NCBI GenBank assembly: GCA_900552265.1 | Contig: URZE01000002.1 | Span: 124,001 to 188,000, forward strand | DNA: 64,000 bases | Reading direction: 5' to 3' | From: an uncultured Oscillospiraceae bacterium | GTDB taxonomy: Bacteria; Bacillota; Clostridia; Oscillospirales; Acutalibacteraceae | In this document: positions 16,944-25,904 of the stretch, piece by piece | Layout: every line of letters starts with the position of its first letter | How positions within the stretch are numbered: the first letter of the stretch is position 1 | Position numbers and translations under genes: made by a program | The notes under the pieces: generated by a model | The model's database searches: none | What the model was told of the DNA's origin: nothing | The model's input: the letters and a program-made list of their open reading frames with translations, nothing else

Positions 16944-17636
16944 GTGAGAAAGTTTTTATTTTTTTGTACATTTGTTTTTGTAATATTAGGTTGTGGTTTT
17001 TATGGATTTTTTGATTTAAACGTTAATGCTTGTGAGATTTGTGATGAAATAAATGTATTTTGTTCTATAATTACCGAAAAAAATTTAGAAAATTTTTATC
17101 TCGCAAATGTACAGCACATAAAGAATGAGGATAGAGCGTCGGTACAATTGCCTGATGAAGATATAGATGATGTAATTTCTGTTTCCATATTTACAATGGC
17201 AGGGTATAGCGAATCGATAAATTTGGGAATTTGTAAAGGATCTGTTAAATATTTTACATTAGGTATAATGTATGATACTGTGAGTATATATACGGGTAGA
17301 GTGCGTGATGTCCTATATGGAGAATCGTATATTTTATTTGCAAAGATATTTAAAAATTTGATAAAAATTTGTCCCAGAATTCGTGATGCACAATTCGTAC
17401 GTATGTACAGAAATTCCAGACCGGCTCACTTAGGAGATCGTAAAATTCATAATCATGAGTATGAAACTTTTCGATCAGTATTTAAAATTATCTCGGGATT
17501 TGGCAAATGTGAACAATACATTACTATTGCTTTGGAGAACCATGACAAAGTAAAACGCACTGTTACTTTTCGTTTTAGTGATTATGAAACCGTTTTTTCA
17601 AAAGCACATAAAATACAAAATTTAGGAAAAGTATAA
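16944..17636 (+). CDS. Putative exported lipoprotein of unknown function
   Basis: A 230-residue protein starting at GTG 16944. Residues 1-24 form a signal peptide with a lipobox-like VILGC ending at Cys17, so it may be lipid-anchored. The rest has no motif I recognise. The middle section is a mixed alpha/beta region (SVSIFTMAGYSESINLG). It is followed by HNHEYETFRSVFKI and a Lys/Arg-rich C-terminus. GAGG precedes the start. It stands alone between two terminators and is convergent with the LCP gene. Confidence 0.6.
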   Translation: MRKFLFFCTFVFVILGCGFYGFFDLNVNACEICDEINVFCSIITEKNLENFYLANVQHIKNEDRASVQLPDEDIDDVISVSIFTMAGYSESINLGICKGSVKYFTLGIMYDTVSIYTGRVRDVLYGESYILFAKIFKNLIKICPRIRDAQFVRMYRNSRPAHLGDRKIHNHEYETFRSVFKIISGFGKCEQYITIALENHDKVKRTVTFRFSDYETVFSKAHKIQNLGKV

Positions 17637-17643
17637 ATAAAAA

Positions 17644-17672
17644 AGCACCGTTTTAAGGTGCTAAATTTTTTA
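17644..17672. terminator. Bidirectional terminator
   Basis: AGCACC (17644-17649) pairs with GGTGCT (17657-17662), flanked by AAAAA on one side and ATTTTTT on the other. It serves the converging lipoprotein and LCP genes. Confidence 0.75.
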
Positions 17673-17683
17673 ATAAAATAAAT

Positions 17684-18796
17684 TTATGAAGATTTTTCAC
17701 TGTTTTCGTAGATAAATTCGGACAAATCTGATTTTGCTTTGTTTATGTCGTTGATAACCAAAACCATTTTTTGAGAATAGGTTTCATTTCTTACATTATC
17801 ATTTGTTGGAAGCCTGAATTCTTCGGTCGGATAGTTGAGATAGGTAAGGGATTTGGTTGCGAGTCTGCTTATTTCCGAAGTTTTGAAATTTGTTGTTATC
17901 ATAGGTCCGATAGTAGAGATTAATTCTGTAATTTGACCTATATTGGCAGTTTTAAGCTTTGAAATAACAGCTTTTATTACATTCCTTTGACGTTCGGTTC
18001 TGTCATAATCTGAACCAATACTGTTTCTGTCACGTGAATAATGTAAAGCTTGGAGACCTGTTAAATGTTTTAAACCTGAACCTTTAAGAGTATGCTTATC
18101 ACCTGAATATTTATTTATATATACGCACTCTGATGAACTCAATTCCAAATCTATTCCACCGAGGGAGTCTATTATATTTGAAAATCCGTCAAAATCCACT
18201 ATCGCATATCTGTCGATATAGATTCCAAAATTTCTTTCTATAGTTTCGATTGTAAGTTTTGGACCACCATATGCATAAGCTGCGTTAAGTCTGTCTTTGC
18301 CGTATCCCGGTATGTTTACCCATATGTCGCGAAGAAGAGAAGTTACTTTAATCTTTTTGTGCCTCAAATCCAGAGAAAGTACCATAAGAGAATCGCTTCT
18401 TCCATGGTCTCCGGTCGACATTGAATCACTTCCGATGAGCATTACATTGAGTATCATTTTATCGTTTATAAGTTTGCTTCCGCTTTCATCATATTCCACT
18501 TCGGAACTCGTTGAATCATTTGAACTTAAATCGTCGTAGTTAAACGAATGGAGAGTATTGTATGCGTAAATCATTATTCCGCCTATGACGCCGAGAATTA
18601 CAAAAAAGGTAAAATATATAATTTTAAGAATAGATATATTTTTTCTTTTTTCCTTTTTTCTTTCGGATGAATATATGTCCACATACCCGTCGTGTCTGTT
18701 TGAGGCATTGCTGTATATATCTACATATTCTTTTTTTGTATATCTTTGATTATTCTCAGAATATCTTCGAAAATTTTTTTCGGGCTTGTTTTTCAT
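17684..18796 (-). CDS. LytR-CpsA-Psr (LCP) family cell-wall glycopolymer ligase
   Basis: LCP proteins attach teichoic acids or capsular polymers from lipid carriers to peptidoglycan on the outer face of the membrane. The 370-residue protein has a charged cytoplasmic tail with two YVDIYS repeats (residues 24-29 and 38-43) and one membrane segment at about 55-78. The LCP domain shows LIGSDSMSTGDHGRSDSLMV, SLLRDIWVNIPGYGKDRLN, GGIDLEL and HYSRDRNSIGSDYDR. These hold the Asp and Arg residues that bind the pyrophosphate lipid. A promoter lies just upstream. Confidence 0.92.
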   Translation of the reverse strand: MKNKPEKNFRRYSENNQRYTKKEYVDIYSNASNRHDGYVDIYSSERKKEKRKNISILKIIYFTFFVILGVIGGIMIYAYNTLHSFNYDDLSSNDSTSSEVEYDESGSKLINDKMILNVMLIGSDSMSTGDHGRSDSLMVLSLDLRHKKIKVTSLLRDIWVNIPGYGKDRLNAAYAYGGPKLTIETIERNFGIYIDRYAIVDFDGFSNIIDSLGGIDLELSSSECVYINKYSGDKHTLKGSGLKHLTGLQALHYSRDRNSIGSDYDRTERQRNVIKAVISKLKTANIGQITELISTIGPMITTNFKTSEISRLATKSLTYLNYPTEEFRLPTNDNVRNETYSQKMVLVINDINKAKSDLSEFIYENSEKSS

Positions 18797-18857
18797 TAAT
18801 TTTCCTTTCGATTTTTAACACCATAATTCCAAAATTCTTTAAAATAAACAATTCCTA

Positions 18858-18886
18858 ATTATAAAATATAGTTGTCGAAAAATCAA
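18858..18886 (-). promoter_or_regulatory. Promoter of the LCP gene
   Basis: Read on the minus strand: TTGATT (18886-18881), 17 bases, TATAAT (18863-18858). It sits in the gap directly after the pckG stop codon. Confidence 0.65.
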
Positions 18887-20650
18887 TTATTTTAAACGGT
18901 TTTTTAAATTTTTCAGTTCGGTTTTCAGTTCTTCAGGTAGATGGTTGTCGAAAATCTTGTAAAAATCTTCAATATTTTCAGATTCTTTTTTCCATAAATT
19001 CTTATCGATTTTTAATAGCTTTTCCAAAGTTTCTCTTGATACGCAAGTTCCCTCAAGATTGATATCAGATACATCGGGAATATATCCGATGGGAGTTTCG
19101 ACAGCTGTGACATCATTTTCACATCTTTTTAAAATCCACTCTAAAACTCTCAGATTGTCACCGAATCCGGGCCACATAAATTTTCCGTTATCGTCAGTAC
19201 GGAACCAGTTTACGTTAAAAATTTTCGGAGCATTTTTTCCTAAAAGTTTTCCCATCTCTATCCAGTGTTCGAAATAATCACCCATATTATACCCGCAAAA
19301 AGGCATCATAGCCATAGGGTTATGGCTGAGAACTCCAACTTTTCCGGTTGAAGCGGCGGTACTTTCCGATGAAATTGCGGAACCTGAAAATACTCCGTGA
19401 TTCCAGTCAAAAGATTGGTATACAAGGGGAGTAGTTTGAGCTCTGCGTCCGCCGAATATTATAGCTGAAATAGGTACGCCTTCAGGATTATCAAATTCCG
19501 GACTCAAACAAGGACAATTTTTAGCCGGAGAGGTAAATCTGCTGTTAGGATGAGCACCTTTTTCCGTTGAAATTTTACCATTCCATTTTTCGCCTTTCCA
19601 GTTTATTGCGTTTTCAGGAGGATTTTCATCCATTCCTTCCCACCAGACAGTATTATCATCAAGGTTTTGAACCACATTGGTAAATATGGTATTCGAAGAA
19701 GTCGAGGCCAATGCATTAGGATTAGATTTTTCGCTGGTGCCGGGGGCTACTCCAAAGAATCCGTTTTCAGGGTTTATTGCCCAAAGCCGTCCGTCTTTTC
19801 CTATTCTCAGCCAAGCTATGTCATCTCCAACACACCATATTTTATATCCTTTTTTTCTGTATATTTCAGGTGGAATAAGCATTGCAAGATTTGTTTTTCC
19901 GCAAGCTGACGGGAATGCCGCACAGATATATTTTGTTTCACCGTTGGGTTTTTGAATCCCTAAAATAAGCATATGTTCGGCAAGCCACTTTTCGTTTTTA
20001 CCCATAACCGATGCTATTCTGAGTGCAAAACATTTTTTACCTAAAAGTACATTGCCGCCGTAAGCTGAATTTACTGAAATTATTGAATTATCCTGCGGAA
20101 AATGGCAGACATATCTTTTTTCTTCGTCTACATCGCAAGAACAATGTAATCCTCTTACCCACTCATCGCTGTCGCCGAGTTTGTCGAGAATTTTTTGCCC
20201 GATTCTTGTCATAATTGCCATGTTAAGGACGGTGTATATTGAATCTGTTATTTCAACACCTATTTTTGAAAATTCAGATTCCGGCATTCCCATTGAATAT
20301 GGAATAATGTACATTGTTTTTCCTTTGTAACTGTTTCGTGCGATATCATAAAGTTTTTTGTACGCTTCTTCAGGTTCGCACCAGTTGTTTGTAGGACCGG
20401 CTTCTTCTTTTGTTTTGGTACATATAAACGTTCTGCTTTCAGTTCTTGCTACATCATTTAATGCTGTTCTGTGCAAATAACATCCGGGGAGTTTTTCTTG
20501 ATTAAGTTTAATCATTTCACCGTTTTTACATGCTTGAGTGCGAAGTTTTTCGAGTTGAGATTCAGAGCCATCTATCCATACTATTTTATCAGGACTGACG
20601 ATTTGTTTTATCTTTTCTATCCATGAAAGTATGCCTTTATTGTTTGTCAT
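18887..20650 (-). CDS. pckG: Phosphoenolpyruvate carboxykinase (GTP)
   Basis: This enzyme interconverts oxaloacetate + GTP and PEP + CO2 + GDP. In anaerobes it often runs toward oxaloacetate for fermentation. The 587-residue protein is of the GTP type, with P-loop PSACGKTN at residues 247-254, the reactive Cys in that loop, FGGRRAQTTPLVYQSFDW, and WFRTDDNGKFMWPGFGDN. The GTP-dependent form is about 600 residues, which fits. AAGGAGAG precedes the ATG. No neighbour is clearly part of the same pathway, but the PTS next door supplies and consumes PEP. Confidence 0.96.
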   Translation of the reverse strand: MTNNKGILSWIEKIKQIVSPDKIVWIDGSESQLEKLRTQACKNGEMIKLNQEKLPGCYLHRTALNDVARTESRTFICTKTKEEAGPTNNWCEPEEAYKKLYDIARNSYKGKTMYIIPYSMGMPESEFSKIGVEITDSIYTVLNMAIMTRIGQKILDKLGDSDEWVRGLHCSCDVDEEKRYVCHFPQDNSIISVNSAYGGNVLLGKKCFALRIASVMGKNEKWLAEHMLILGIQKPNGETKYICAAFPSACGKTNLAMLIPPEIYRKKGYKIWCVGDDIAWLRIGKDGRLWAINPENGFFGVAPGTSEKSNPNALASTSSNTIFTNVVQNLDDNTVWWEGMDENPPENAINWKGEKWNGKISTEKGAHPNSRFTSPAKNCPCLSPEFDNPEGVPISAIIFGGRRAQTTPLVYQSFDWNHGVFSGSAISSESTAASTGKVGVLSHNPMAMMPFCGYNMGDYFEHWIEMGKLLGKNAPKIFNVNWFRTDDNGKFMWPGFGDNLRVLEWILKRCENDVTAVETPIGYIPDVSDINLEGTCVSRETLEKLLKIDKNLWKKESENIEDFYKIFDNHLPEELKTELKNLKNRLK

Positions 20651-21130
20651 ATAAAAATCTCTCCTTGTAATTTAATAAGAATATTCAAAATTTATTCATA
20701 TATCTAATATTTTTAATATATAAATTATTTAACTTGAGTCGCATATTTATTATACCAAAATAAAAGGCATTTGGGTGAATTATGAAATATTTTATCGTAA
20801 ATTAACATCTGATTTTAAACTGTGTATTTGTTGTTTAGTTGAATTAAAGGATATAAAAATACCAATATTTAATAGAGATTAATGTTTTTAGTATTGACTT
20901 TTTTAAATAATCGGGTGATAATATGGACATTAAAGTGAGAAATTTAAGCAGTTTTAATTAAAACTTTTTCTTTTGCTTAACTGATACATGTATTTTCGGA
21001 TGAAATGAATTATGATACAATCTTATATAAGCAAAATAAAAATCGCAGAAAGGTAGACGGTGAACTTTTACCATATTATTTTATGACAGATGTAAAATGT
21101 AGGTTTCAAAAAAGTTTACCAAATTTGATT
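20651..21130. other. Divergent intergenic region, pckG / PTS operon
   Basis: This gap holds the upstream side of pckG, the PTS promoter at 20894-20922 and a leader of about 200 nt before HPr. The leader contains a short coupled frame: AGAAAGGT at 21048-21055 leads to GTG 21060 and TGA 21084-21086. No other gene or RNA is apparent. Confidence 0.5.
20894..20922 (+). promoter_or_regulatory. Promoter of the PTS operon
   Basis: TTGACT at 20894-20899, a 17-base spacer and GATAAT at 20917-20922. It would transcribe the HPr-EI-EIIA-EIICB genes with a leader of about 200 nt. Confidence 0.6.
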
Positions 21131-21388
21131 ATGGAAAAATTTAATTACAGAATAAAAAATGAAAATGGACTTCATGCTCGTCCTGCCGGCCAATTTGTAA
21201 ATATGTCGGAGAAATTTAAATCTAATATAACTTTGACCAACAACTCTAAATGTGCAAGCGGTAAAGGTCTTTTTGCAGTTATGGGTCTTGGTATCAAATG
21301 CGGCGACAATATAGAAATTGAGTGTAACGGTCCAGATGAAGCAGAAGCACGTAAGGCTTTGGAAAAATTTTTGAAAAATAATTTATAG
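21131..21388 (+). CDS. ptsH: Phosphocarrier protein HPr, Gly at position 46
   Basis: HPr carries phosphate from EI to sugar-specific EIIA proteins. From ATG 21131 the protein is 85 residues and aligns without gaps to the family. His15 lies in NGLHARPAG, the EI phosphorylation site. At position 46, where Firmicutes HPr has the Ser used by HPr kinase, this protein has Gly (KGLFAVMGLG in place of the usual KSIMGVMSLG). No good ribosome binding site precedes 21131. An in-frame ATG at 21083 overlaps the stop of a mini-ORF and would add 16 residues. The next gene is ptsI. Confidence 0.92.
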   Translation: MEKFNYRIKNENGLHARPAGQFVNMSEKFKSNITLTNNSKCASGKGLFAVMGLGIKCGDNIEIECNGPDEAEARKALEKFLKNNL

Positions 21389-21463
21389 TAAATACTTTTA
21401 TTTATATCCACTTATGCTGAAATTTTTATTTTAGCATACCGAAAAGGAGAAAACGGTAATTAT

Positions 21464-23113
21464 ATGATTGTTTTAAAGGGAGTTGGGGTCTTTAGAAATA
21501 TCGCTTTCGGAACGCTTTCTGTAAGTACAAAAAATCGTTTAAGCGTCAATAAACACACCGTATCCGATGTTTCGGAAGAACTTAAAAGATATTTTGATGC
21601 ACGTGAAAAATCCGTTAAAGAAGTAAGAATTCTTTACGAAAAGGCTCTCAAAGATTTCGGAGCTGCAGAAGCAGAAATTTTTGCGGTACACGAAATGATG
21701 ATTAAAGACACCGATTACGAAAATACAATTTCCGAGATAATAAAGAGTGAAAAATTGAATGCAGAATATGCTGTTTGGCAAGCTTCGCATAAGTTTTCTC
21801 AGATTTTTTCGGATATGGAAGATTCGTACATGAAGCAAAGAGCATCTGATGTACGGGATATTTCAGAAAGAATAATAAATTCATTGAAAGGAACCGAAGA
21901 AAATATCAAGACTGATGGAAATCCCGTCATATTGGTAGCTGAAGATTTGACACCGAGTGAAATATCTTCTTTAGACAGGGGATCAGTTAAGGGAATAATA
22001 CTTTCAAAAGGTTCAGATTGTTCGCATGCAGCAATAATATCAAAAGTTTTAAAAATTCCAATGATTGTGAATCTCAGTGATGAGCTGAGCCTCGAATACG
22101 ACGGAAAGAAAGTAATAATAGACAGTTTTTCGGGTGATGTTTATATTGAACCTGATGAAAAAACAGAAAAATTAATGGCAACAAAAAAGGAAGAAGCAGA
22201 CAAAAGGAGTCTACTTTTGAAATATTTTAAAGGCAAAGACAATATTACTCTTGATGGAAAGAGAATTGATATTTATGCAAATCTCAATAATCCGTATGAA
22301 ATAGAAAGTGTACTGGAAAATGATGCAGGTGGAATAGGTTTATTCAGAAGTGAATTTTTATATCTAAACCGAGATTCTTTTCCGACTGAAGATGAGCAGT
22401 TTGAAGTTTATAAAGAGATAGTTCAAAAAATGGATAAAAAAAGAGTCATAATAAGAACTGTGGATATAGGTTCGGATAAAAAAGTGGATTATATGGGACT
22501 TTTAAAAGAAGAAAACCCGGCTCTTGGTTATAGAGGAATAAGAATTTGCCTTGATAATCCGGATATGTTTTTAACTCAGTTGAAAGCTATTTACAGAGCT
22601 TCTGCGTACGGGAATGTTTCGATAATGTTTCCTATGATTGTATCATGCGAAGAAATAGAAAATATAAAGAAATATGTCGAAATGGCAAAAAAAGAATTAA
22701 TTGAACGTGGGGTAGAATTTTCAGAATACGTTCCTCTTGGAATAATGATAGAAACACCTGCTGCAGCACTAATTAGCGATGAATTGGCTAAGAAAGTGGA
22801 TTTTTTCAGTATAGGTACCAATGATCTCACACAATATACACTGGCAATTGACAGACAAAATTGTAAAGTTGGAAATTTAATTGATAAACATCATAAGTCC
22901 GTTTTGAAACTTATAAAATTTGTCACGGAAAGTGCTCATAAAAACGGAATAGAGGTTGGAATATGTGGTGAACTTGCTTCTGATGAATCACTGACTGAGT
23001 TATTTTTGTCAATGGGAATTGATGAATTATCAGTTTCGCCGGGAGCGGTACTTAGTCTTCGCAAAAAAGTAACTGAAATTGATGTAAGTAAATATACAGA
23101 TGATTTTTTATAG
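21464..23113 (+). CDS. ptsI: PTS enzyme I
   Basis: EI takes phosphate from PEP and passes it to HPr in the cytoplasm. The 549-residue protein has the phosphorylated histidine H188 in GSDCSHAAIIS. The PEP-binding barrel shows GGIGLFRSEFLYL, IRTVDIGSDKK, NPALGYRGIR, IETPAAALI and FSIGTNDLTQYTLAIDRQ, followed by the ICGELASD segment. AAGGAG precedes the ATG. It is the second gene of a four-gene set that makes a full glucose PTS. Confidence 0.97.
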   Translation: MIVLKGVGVFRNIAFGTLSVSTKNRLSVNKHTVSDVSEELKRYFDAREKSVKEVRILYEKALKDFGAAEAEIFAVHEMMIKDTDYENTISEIIKSEKLNAEYAVWQASHKFSQIFSDMEDSYMKQRASDVRDISERIINSLKGTEENIKTDGNPVILVAEDLTPSEISSLDRGSVKGIILSKGSDCSHAAIISKVLKIPMIVNLSDELSLEYDGKKVIIDSFSGDVYIEPDEKTEKLMATKKEEADKRSLLLKYFKGKDNITLDGKRIDIYANLNNPYEIESVLENDAGGIGLFRSEFLYLNRDSFPTEDEQFEVYKEIVQKMDKKRVIIRTVDIGSDKKVDYMGLLKEENPALGYRGIRICLDNPDMFLTQLKAIYRASAYGNVSIMFPMIVSCEEIENIKKYVEMAKKELIERGVEFSEYVPLGIMIETPAAALISDELAKKVDFFSIGTNDLTQYTLAIDRQNCKVGNLIDKHHKSVLKLIKFVTESAHKNGIEVGICGELASDESLTELFLSMGIDELSVSPGAVLSLRKKVTEIDVSKYTDDFL

Positions 23114-23150
23114 AATTTAAATTTTATAATTTTTAAGGAGATGTATTTTT

Positions 23151-23651
23151 TTGTTTGGTCTTTTTAAGAGTAAAATTGATGAAAAAGATAAGAAGTTTAT
23201 GGTTTCTCCGCAAACCGGAAGAATAACTTCGGTAAGAGAAATTCCGGACGAAGTTTTTTCGGAAAAAATTCTCGGAGATGGAGCAGCAATAGTTCCGGAA
23301 GAAAATATAATAGTTTCACCTGTAGATGGTCAAATAGTTCAACTTGCTGATGCCGGGCACGTTTACTGTATAAAATCTGATGACGGGCTTGATATACTTA
23401 TTCACGTCGGAGTAGACACTATAGGAATGAGAGGAAAAGGATTCAAGTATTTTGTAAAAGTAGGTCAAAAAGTTAAAGCGGGAGAACCTATCGGAGAAGC
23501 TGACATCAATTTAATAAAAGAGTATGGATATTCTACATACACGGCAATTTTGGTTACCAATATGAGTGAAGTTAAAGAGATTGAATATATTCCGGGAAAT
23601 GCACAAGCCGGGAAAACTAATATAATTTCATATGCGAAAAACGAAGAATAA
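23151..23651 (+). CDS. crr: PTS glucose-type EIIA component
   Basis: EIIA accepts phosphate from HPr and hands it to EIIB. The 166-residue protein has the glucose-family fold, with H70 (AGHVYCIKS) and the active-site H85 (ILIHVGVDT) 15 residues apart, as in EIIA-Glc. The N-terminal stretch SPQTGRITSVREIPDEVFSEKILGDG is typical. The start is TTG 23151, supported by AAGGAGA. A stand-alone EIIA next to a separate EIICB matches a glucose or N-acetylglucosamine system. Confidence 0.93.
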   Translation: MFGLFKSKIDEKDKKFMVSPQTGRITSVREIPDEVFSEKILGDGAAIVPEENIIVSPVDGQIVQLADAGHVYCIKSDDGLDILIHVGVDTIGMRGKGFKYFVKVGQKVKAGEPIGEADINLIKEYGYSTYTAILVTNMSEVKEIEYIPGNAQAGKTNIISYAKNEE

Positions 23652-23681
23652 TTATAAAAATTTGTGAAAGCGGTGGTAAGT

Positions 23682-25286
23682 TTGAGTAAAAATGGTTCAG
23701 CATTCAGTTTACTTCAGCGAGTGGGTCAGTCTTTTATGTTTCCGATTGCACTTTTGCCTGTTGCAGGTTTGTTGCTGGGAGTAGGAGCTTCGTTTTCTAA
23801 TCCGCAAATGGTAAGTTCTTACGGACTGGAATGGCTGCTTGGTGATGGTACATTTCTCAATTTTGTTCTTGTAGTTATGAAAAATACGGGAGATATTATA
23901 TTTGCAAATTTACCGATTATTTTTGCCATAGGAATAGCATTGGGAATGGCTCATAAAGAAAAAGGAGCAGCAGCACTTTCTTCTGCTATAGCGTTTTTTG
24001 TGATGCATGAAACCATTCATTCGCTTTTGGAACTTACAGGTAGACTTGAACTGGGAGCAATGCTTGAAGGGAGTTTAACTTCAGTATGCGGTATAGAGTC
24101 TTTGCAAATGGGAGTTTTCGGAGGAATTATAGTAGGTCTGGGAGTAGCATATTTGCATAATAAGTTTTATAAAATCAAACTTCCGAATGTTATATCATTT
24201 TTTGGAGGAATAAGATTTATTCCCATAATTTCTTCATTTGTTTATATATTGGTAGGTACGTTGATGTTCTTTGTTTGGCCATACGTTCAAAATTGGATGT
24301 ATGAGCTTGGAGATTTAGTGGTAGCTTCTAATTACGCAGGGACTTTTGTCTATGGTCTTATAGAAAGAGCATTAATTCCTTTCGGACTTCACCACGTGTT
24401 TTATACGCCGTTCTGGTACACAGGTATCGGTGGAACAGCCGTTATAGACGGAATTTATGTAACGGGAGCACAAAATATTTTCTTTGCGGAATTAGCTTCA
24501 TCTTCAGTTGAAAAATTCAGTGTTGATGCGGCAAAATTTATGACAGGTAAATTTCCTTTTATGATTTTCGGACTTCCCGCAGCTGCATTTGCAATGTACA
24601 GAGTAGCAAAACCTTCGAAGAAAAAGGTTGTAGGAGGATTATTACTCTCTGCGGCGTTGACTTCGATGATAACAGGTATTACAGAACCGATTGAGTTTAC
24701 TTTCTTGTTTGTATCCCCGATTTTGTATGCTGTGCACTGCGTTTTTGCCGGACTCTCCTTTATGTTTATGCACGTGCTTAAAGTAGCTGTTGGAATGACT
24801 TTTTCCGGAGGGTTAATAGATTTGTTCCTTTTTGGAATACTTCAAGGAAATGCAAAAACAAACTGGATATATATTATACCTGTCGGAATAGTGTATGCAG
24901 TATTATATTATTTCCTGTTCAAGTTTGCGATTAAGAAATTTAATATAATTACTCCGGGCAGAGAAGAAGATGAGTTAGAATCAAAATTATATACGAGGAA
25001 AGATTATGAAGCCACTAAAAAAGAAAATGCTTCCGAATTTATAGTTAGCGGTGTAGGTGGAATAGAAAATATCCAGAGCCTTGATTGCTGTGCGACTCGT
25101 TTACGGATAAAGGTATTAGATCCACAGAAAGTAAATGAGGATACTTTAAAGAAAAGCGGTTGTGCGGGAGTAATCAAAAAAGGCGAAGGTGTGCAAGTGG
25201 TATTTGGTCCAAGGGTTACAGTTATAAAGGCAGAACTTGAAGAATATATAGAATCTTTAAAAGCAAAAAATACAGTTTCAAAATAA
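23682..25286 (+). CDS. PTS glucose/GlcNAc-type EIICB permease
   Basis: A membrane permease that imports and phosphorylates a hexose. The EIIC part (residues 1 to about 420) has about ten membrane segments and the signatures FGLHHVFYTPFWY and ITGITEPIEFTFLFVSP. The EIIB part follows a linker and has the phospho-Cys motif LDCCATRLRI near residue 460. TTG 23682 is preferred to GTG 23664 because GCGGTGGT lies 7-8 nt before it, giving 534 residues. No EIIA domain is fused, and the adjacent EIIA gene supplies it. The exact sugar is not decided by sequence. Confidence 0.92.
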   Translation: MSKNGSAFSLLQRVGQSFMFPIALLPVAGLLLGVGASFSNPQMVSSYGLEWLLGDGTFLNFVLVVMKNTGDIIFANLPIIFAIGIALGMAHKEKGAAALSSAIAFFVMHETIHSLLELTGRLELGAMLEGSLTSVCGIESLQMGVFGGIIVGLGVAYLHNKFYKIKLPNVISFFGGIRFIPIISSFVYILVGTLMFFVWPYVQNWMYELGDLVVASNYAGTFVYGLIERALIPFGLHHVFYTPFWYTGIGGTAVIDGIYVTGAQNIFFAELASSSVEKFSVDAAKFMTGKFPFMIFGLPAAAFAMYRVAKPSKKKVVGGLLLSAALTSMITGITEPIEFTFLFVSPILYAVHCVFAGLSFMFMHVLKVAVGMTFSGGLIDLFLFGILQGNAKTNWIYIIPVGIVYAVLYYFLFKFAIKKFNIITPGREEDELESKLYTRKDYEATKKENASEFIVSGVGGIENIQSLDCCATRLRIKVLDPQKVNEDTLKKSGCAGVIKKGEGVQVVFGPRVTVIKAELEEYIESLKAKNTVSK

Positions 25287-25307
25287 ATAAAAATGCTTCA
25301 ATTAGAG

Positions 25308-25340
25308 ATATAATCCTCTTTTTGGGGCGTTATATTTTTA
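25308..25340 (+). terminator. Terminator of the PTS operon
   Basis: ATATAA (25308-25313) pairs with TTATAT (25330-25335), with an inner CTC/GGG pairing, followed by TTTT. The stem is moderate. Confidence 0.5.
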
Positions 25341-25421
25341 TGTTTAATAAGTTATTTTACTAAAACAATTTGTGTAAATGTCTTTTTTATAAAATAGTTC
25401 ATATACTATGGTGTATTGCAA

Positions 25422-25457
25422 ACAAAAAAGAGCCTACATAAAATTTATGTAAGCCCT
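25422..25457 (-). terminator. Terminator of the rplJ-rplL operon
   Basis: On the minus strand, GCTTACATAAA pairs with TTTATGTAGGC, followed by a run of six T. It is strong and lies just after rplL, so transcription does not continue into rpoB here. Confidence 0.85.
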
Positions 25458-25478
25458 GTGGTAAAGTTAAGTATAAAC

Positions 25479-25856
25479 TTATTTTACTTCAATTTCTGCA
25501 CCGAGTTCTTCGAGTTGTTTTTTGATGTCTTCAGCGGCATCTTTAGAAACTTTTTCTTTTATTGTTTTAGGAGCTTCGTCAACGATAGCTTTAGCTTCTT
25601 TGAGTCCAAGACCGGTAATATCTTTAACAGCTTTAACTACTTTGATTTTGTTATCTCCTGCTGATTTTAAAACTACGTCAAATTCAGTCTTTTCTTCTGC
25701 TGCTGCTGCGCCACCTGCTACAGGAGCTGCTGCAACTGCTACAGGAGCTGCTGCTGATACGCCAAATTCTTCTTCAAGAGCTTTTACGAGTTCGCTGAGT
25801 TCGAGAACTGTTAATGATTTTACATCTTCGATTAATTTTGTTACTTTTTCTGACAT
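25479..25856 (-). CDS. rplL: 50S ribosomal protein L7/L12
   Basis: L7/L12 forms the flexible stalk that recruits translation GTPases. The 125-residue protein has an N-terminal dimerisation helix ([18 protein letters not shown]), an Ala-rich hinge and the C-terminal domain ending [21 protein letters not shown] ([16 protein letters not shown]). GAGGTAAA precedes the ATG. It is the last gene of its operon, followed by a terminator and by the convergent PTS genes. rpoB, its usual neighbour, is absent. Confidence 0.98.
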   Translation of the reverse strand: MSEKVTKLIEDVKSLTVLELSELVKALEEEFGVSAAAPVAVAAAPVAGGAAAAEEKTEFDVVLKSAGDNKIKVVKAVKDITGLGLKEAKAIVDEAPKTIKEKVSKDAAEDIKKQLEELGAEIEVK

Positions 25857-25904
25857 TATTATTTACCTCCACAATTGTTATACATTTAAACTTTTTATTT
25901 GATT

